In this document: positions 5,777 to 6,842 of the stretch, in pieces
How positions within the stretch are numbered: position 1 is the first letter of the stretch
Layout: each line of letters opens with the position of its first letter
NCBI GenBank assembly: GCA_038744645.1
Contig: JBCDMA010000212.1
Location: forward strand, 1-6,842
DNA length: 6,842 nucleotides
DNA from: Glaciecola sp038744645
GTDB taxonomy: Bacteria; Pseudomonadota; Gammaproteobacteria; Enterobacterales; Alteromonadaceae
Direction: 5' to 3'
Position numbers and translations under genes: made by a program
Notes under the pieces: model-generated
What the model saw: the letters and a program-made list of their open reading frames with translations, nothing else
Database searches by the model: none
Told to the model about the DNA's origin: nothing

Positions 5777-6598
5777 CTAGTTGAGCGCCTGTGCAATCTT
5801 CTCTGCCTCTGCCCGTGCGTACTCATAGATAATAACATAGTCATCTTGTTTCAGGCCAATAGTGTCAAAGATAACCGATGGAATTTCTTCGTGGTCTAGT
5901 AAAGACTCCGCTGTGTCTAAATGCACCATGGCTGTTGTTAAAAATATTACGGCCTGCTCAAAATACGACAAACTGTGAGCGGTGAGTTTAAAAGCTGCTA
6001 ATGGTTGGTAAACGGTCTCTGGCAATTTCCACGTTTTTAGGATATCGCCGCTACACTCAGCAAATGTAAATCCAAATATGTCTTGTTGAGCAGCAAAAGG
6101 CACGGAATCTTTACATTCGACTTTGTAATCTGAATACTGCTGTGGCAGTTGAGAAGCACAGATAAGTTCACTTAGGCTGTGAAGTATGCCAATAACAAAA
6201 TAGCGATCGCTGCCTCGCACCTGGCGCTGTTGGGCAATGGACTTTGCAATGACGCCGTTCAATACCGCTCGATGCCAAAATTCATCAAAATTTAAGTGTT
6301 TTGATGAAAACGATTTAAACGCTAAATTAGCGGTTTCTGCAATTGAGATATTGTAAGCGGCTTCACCACCGATCACTTGCAGCGCTTTCTTCACTGTGCC
6401 CACTTCTGACTGAAATCGGAACAGCGCACTGTTAGCCAGTTTTAGCACTTTTGCACTTAAAGACGGGTCTACTGACATCACTTTTGCGATGTCTTCACTG
6501 CTTGTCGCAGGATCGTCTAGAAGACTACGTATACGAACGCAGGTGTCAGGAAGCGTAAATGACAATGCTGCAAAACGTACTATCAAATCAGTGGACAT
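5777..6598 (-). CDS. HDOD domain signalling/regulatory protein
   Basis: Single-domain HDOD protein, a family related to HD phosphohydrolases but usually without metal-dependent activity, found in bacterial signalling and regulation; partners here are unknown. Visible family features: IAKVMSVDPSLSAKVLKLAN followed by SALF (about residues 37-60), VGTVKKALQVIGG (66-78), FWHRAVLNGVIAKSIA, and GILHSLSELI, where HD enzymes and many relatives have LLHDIG, so the His is kept but the Asp is Ser. A last family-like block is FAECSGDILKTWKLPE. No receiver, GGDEF or EAL domain is attached. I chose the start at 6598 (273 residues) over an in-frame ATG at 6652, because GAGAGAAG sits 7 nt upstream and the extra 18 residues are unlike the family. 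It is cytoplasmic, with no signal peptide. The 138-bp gap to the DUF481 gene does not prove co-transcription. Confidence 0.85.
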   Translation of the reverse strand: MSTDLIVRFAALSFTLPDTCVRIRSLLDDPATSSEDIAKVMSVDPSLSAKVLKLANSALFRFQSEVGTVKKALQVIGGEAAYNISIAETANLAFKSFSSKHLNFDEFWHRAVLNGVIAKSIAQQRQVRGSDRYFVIGILHSLSELICASQLPQQYSDYKVECKDSVPFAAQQDIFGFTFAECSGDILKTWKLPETVYQPLAAFKLTAHSLSYFEQAVIFLTTAMVHLDTAESLLDHEEIPSVIFDTIGLKQDDYVIIYEYARAEAEKIAQALN

Positions 6599-6719
6599 AA
6601 TACTTCTCTCAATAAGTTTAATAGCCAGATAATAATGAATGTGAACAAACAATGGATGCTGCCATTTATACTTGGCTGCGTTTTCTAATACCCTTCAACG
6701 GGCAATGATGCAGATTGTA

Positions 6720-6742
6720 AAGGCGCTAAAATAGTTCGCCTT
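6720..6742 (-). terminator. Hairpin at the end of the partial edge ORF
   Basis: AAGGCG (minus strand, 6742-6737) pairs with CGCCTT (6725-6720); inside it CTA and TAG can also pair across a 3-nt loop, with two bulged A residues. The inner TAG is the stop codon of the reading frame entering from the right edge. The following T-tract is short (TTTAC), so this is a weak terminator candidate. On the plus strand it is followed by GTTTAAAG. Confidence 0.35.
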
Positions 6743-6842
6743 GTTTAAAGTGTGGGGATGATTCGGGTGATGATTTTTGTTTTAACAAATAGGCTTTTCG
6801 TCGACGATTACATGCGCTGACAATGATGCGCTTGGTTCTATC
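6726..6842 (-). CDS. C-terminal end of an unrecognised protein, 5' end outside the window
   Basis: On the minus strand the frame is open from the window edge for 38 codons and ends at TAG (6728-6726) within a terminator-like hairpin. The peptide is very basic at first (residues about 1-23 contain RTKR, NRRRKAYLLKQK) and then polar (SSPESSPHFKQGELF). The other two minus-strand frames are closed by stops within this stretch. The basic tail could be a nucleic-acid-contacting or disordered C-terminus, but I do not recognise the protein and cannot name a function. With only 38 codons visible, an open frame could also be chance; the hairpin around the stop is the main support. Confidence 0.42.
   Translation of the reverse strand, partial: DRTKRIIVSACNRRRKAYLLKQKSSPESSPHFKQGELF

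Noticed and set aside
6599..6652. N-terminal extension of the HDOD protein from the ATG at 6652
   Set aside because: The internal ATG at 6598 has a good GAGAGAAG ribosome binding site and begins where family similarity begins; the extension has no such support.
6798..6807. TCGTCGACGA palindrome
   Set aside because: A 10-bp palindrome is common by chance and it lies inside the partial coding frame, not in a regulatory position.
6759..6821. Short plus-strand ORF (ATG at 6759, about 20 codons) near the right edge
   Set aside because: It is too short, has no ribosome binding site, and is antisense to the better-supported minus-strand frame.

Overview
The window looks like chromosomal DNA of a marine gammaproteobacterium, most likely an Alteromonadales member (Alteromonas/Glaciecola-like). 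This rests on close similarity of SerA, RpiA and 5-formyl-THF cyclo-ligase to their enterobacterial counterparts as I remember them, moderate-to-low GC, a pair of DUF481 outer-membrane proteins and an HDOD protein. The taxonomic call is an inference, since no rRNA or other marker is present.

Left part, plus strand (1-3764): a 5'-truncated nucleoside hydrolase overlaps a 5-formyltetrahydrofolate cyclo-ligase gene (ygfA) by 11 nt, and rpiA follows 11 nt later. These three are probably one transcript. After a 286-bp intergenic region comes serA. The metabolic logic is coherent: nucleoside hydrolase frees ribose, RpiA interconverts ribose-5-P and ribulose-5-P, SerA starts serine synthesis (the main source of one-carbon units), and YgfA returns 5-formyl-THF to the folate pool.

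The rpiA-serA intergenic region is the most interesting non-coding stretch. It carries a near-perfect tandem MetJ operator (two abutting 8-bp met boxes, 15/16 match to consensus) at 2318-2333, a candidate extended -10 promoter just upstream, and a 63-nt imperfect hairpin with about 26 pairs at 2381-2443. This suggests that serA here may belong to the methionine regulon and may have a structured leader. Both are predictions.

Right part, minus strand (3850-6842): serA converges on two DUF481 outer-membrane beta-barrel paralogues, separated from serA by a probable bidirectional terminator. The promoter region of the serA-proximal paralogue has two copies of a 12-bp imperfect palindrome, 21 bp apart, flanking a candidate -10. 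Upstream of the paralogues is an HDOD-domain regulatory protein. At the window edge is the last 38 codons of another minus-strand reading frame that I do not recognise.

No tRNA, rRNA, CRISPR array, insertion sequence or phage gene was seen. No gene-free stretch exceeds 300 bases. I do not see a wholly new biological system; the best leads are regulatory.
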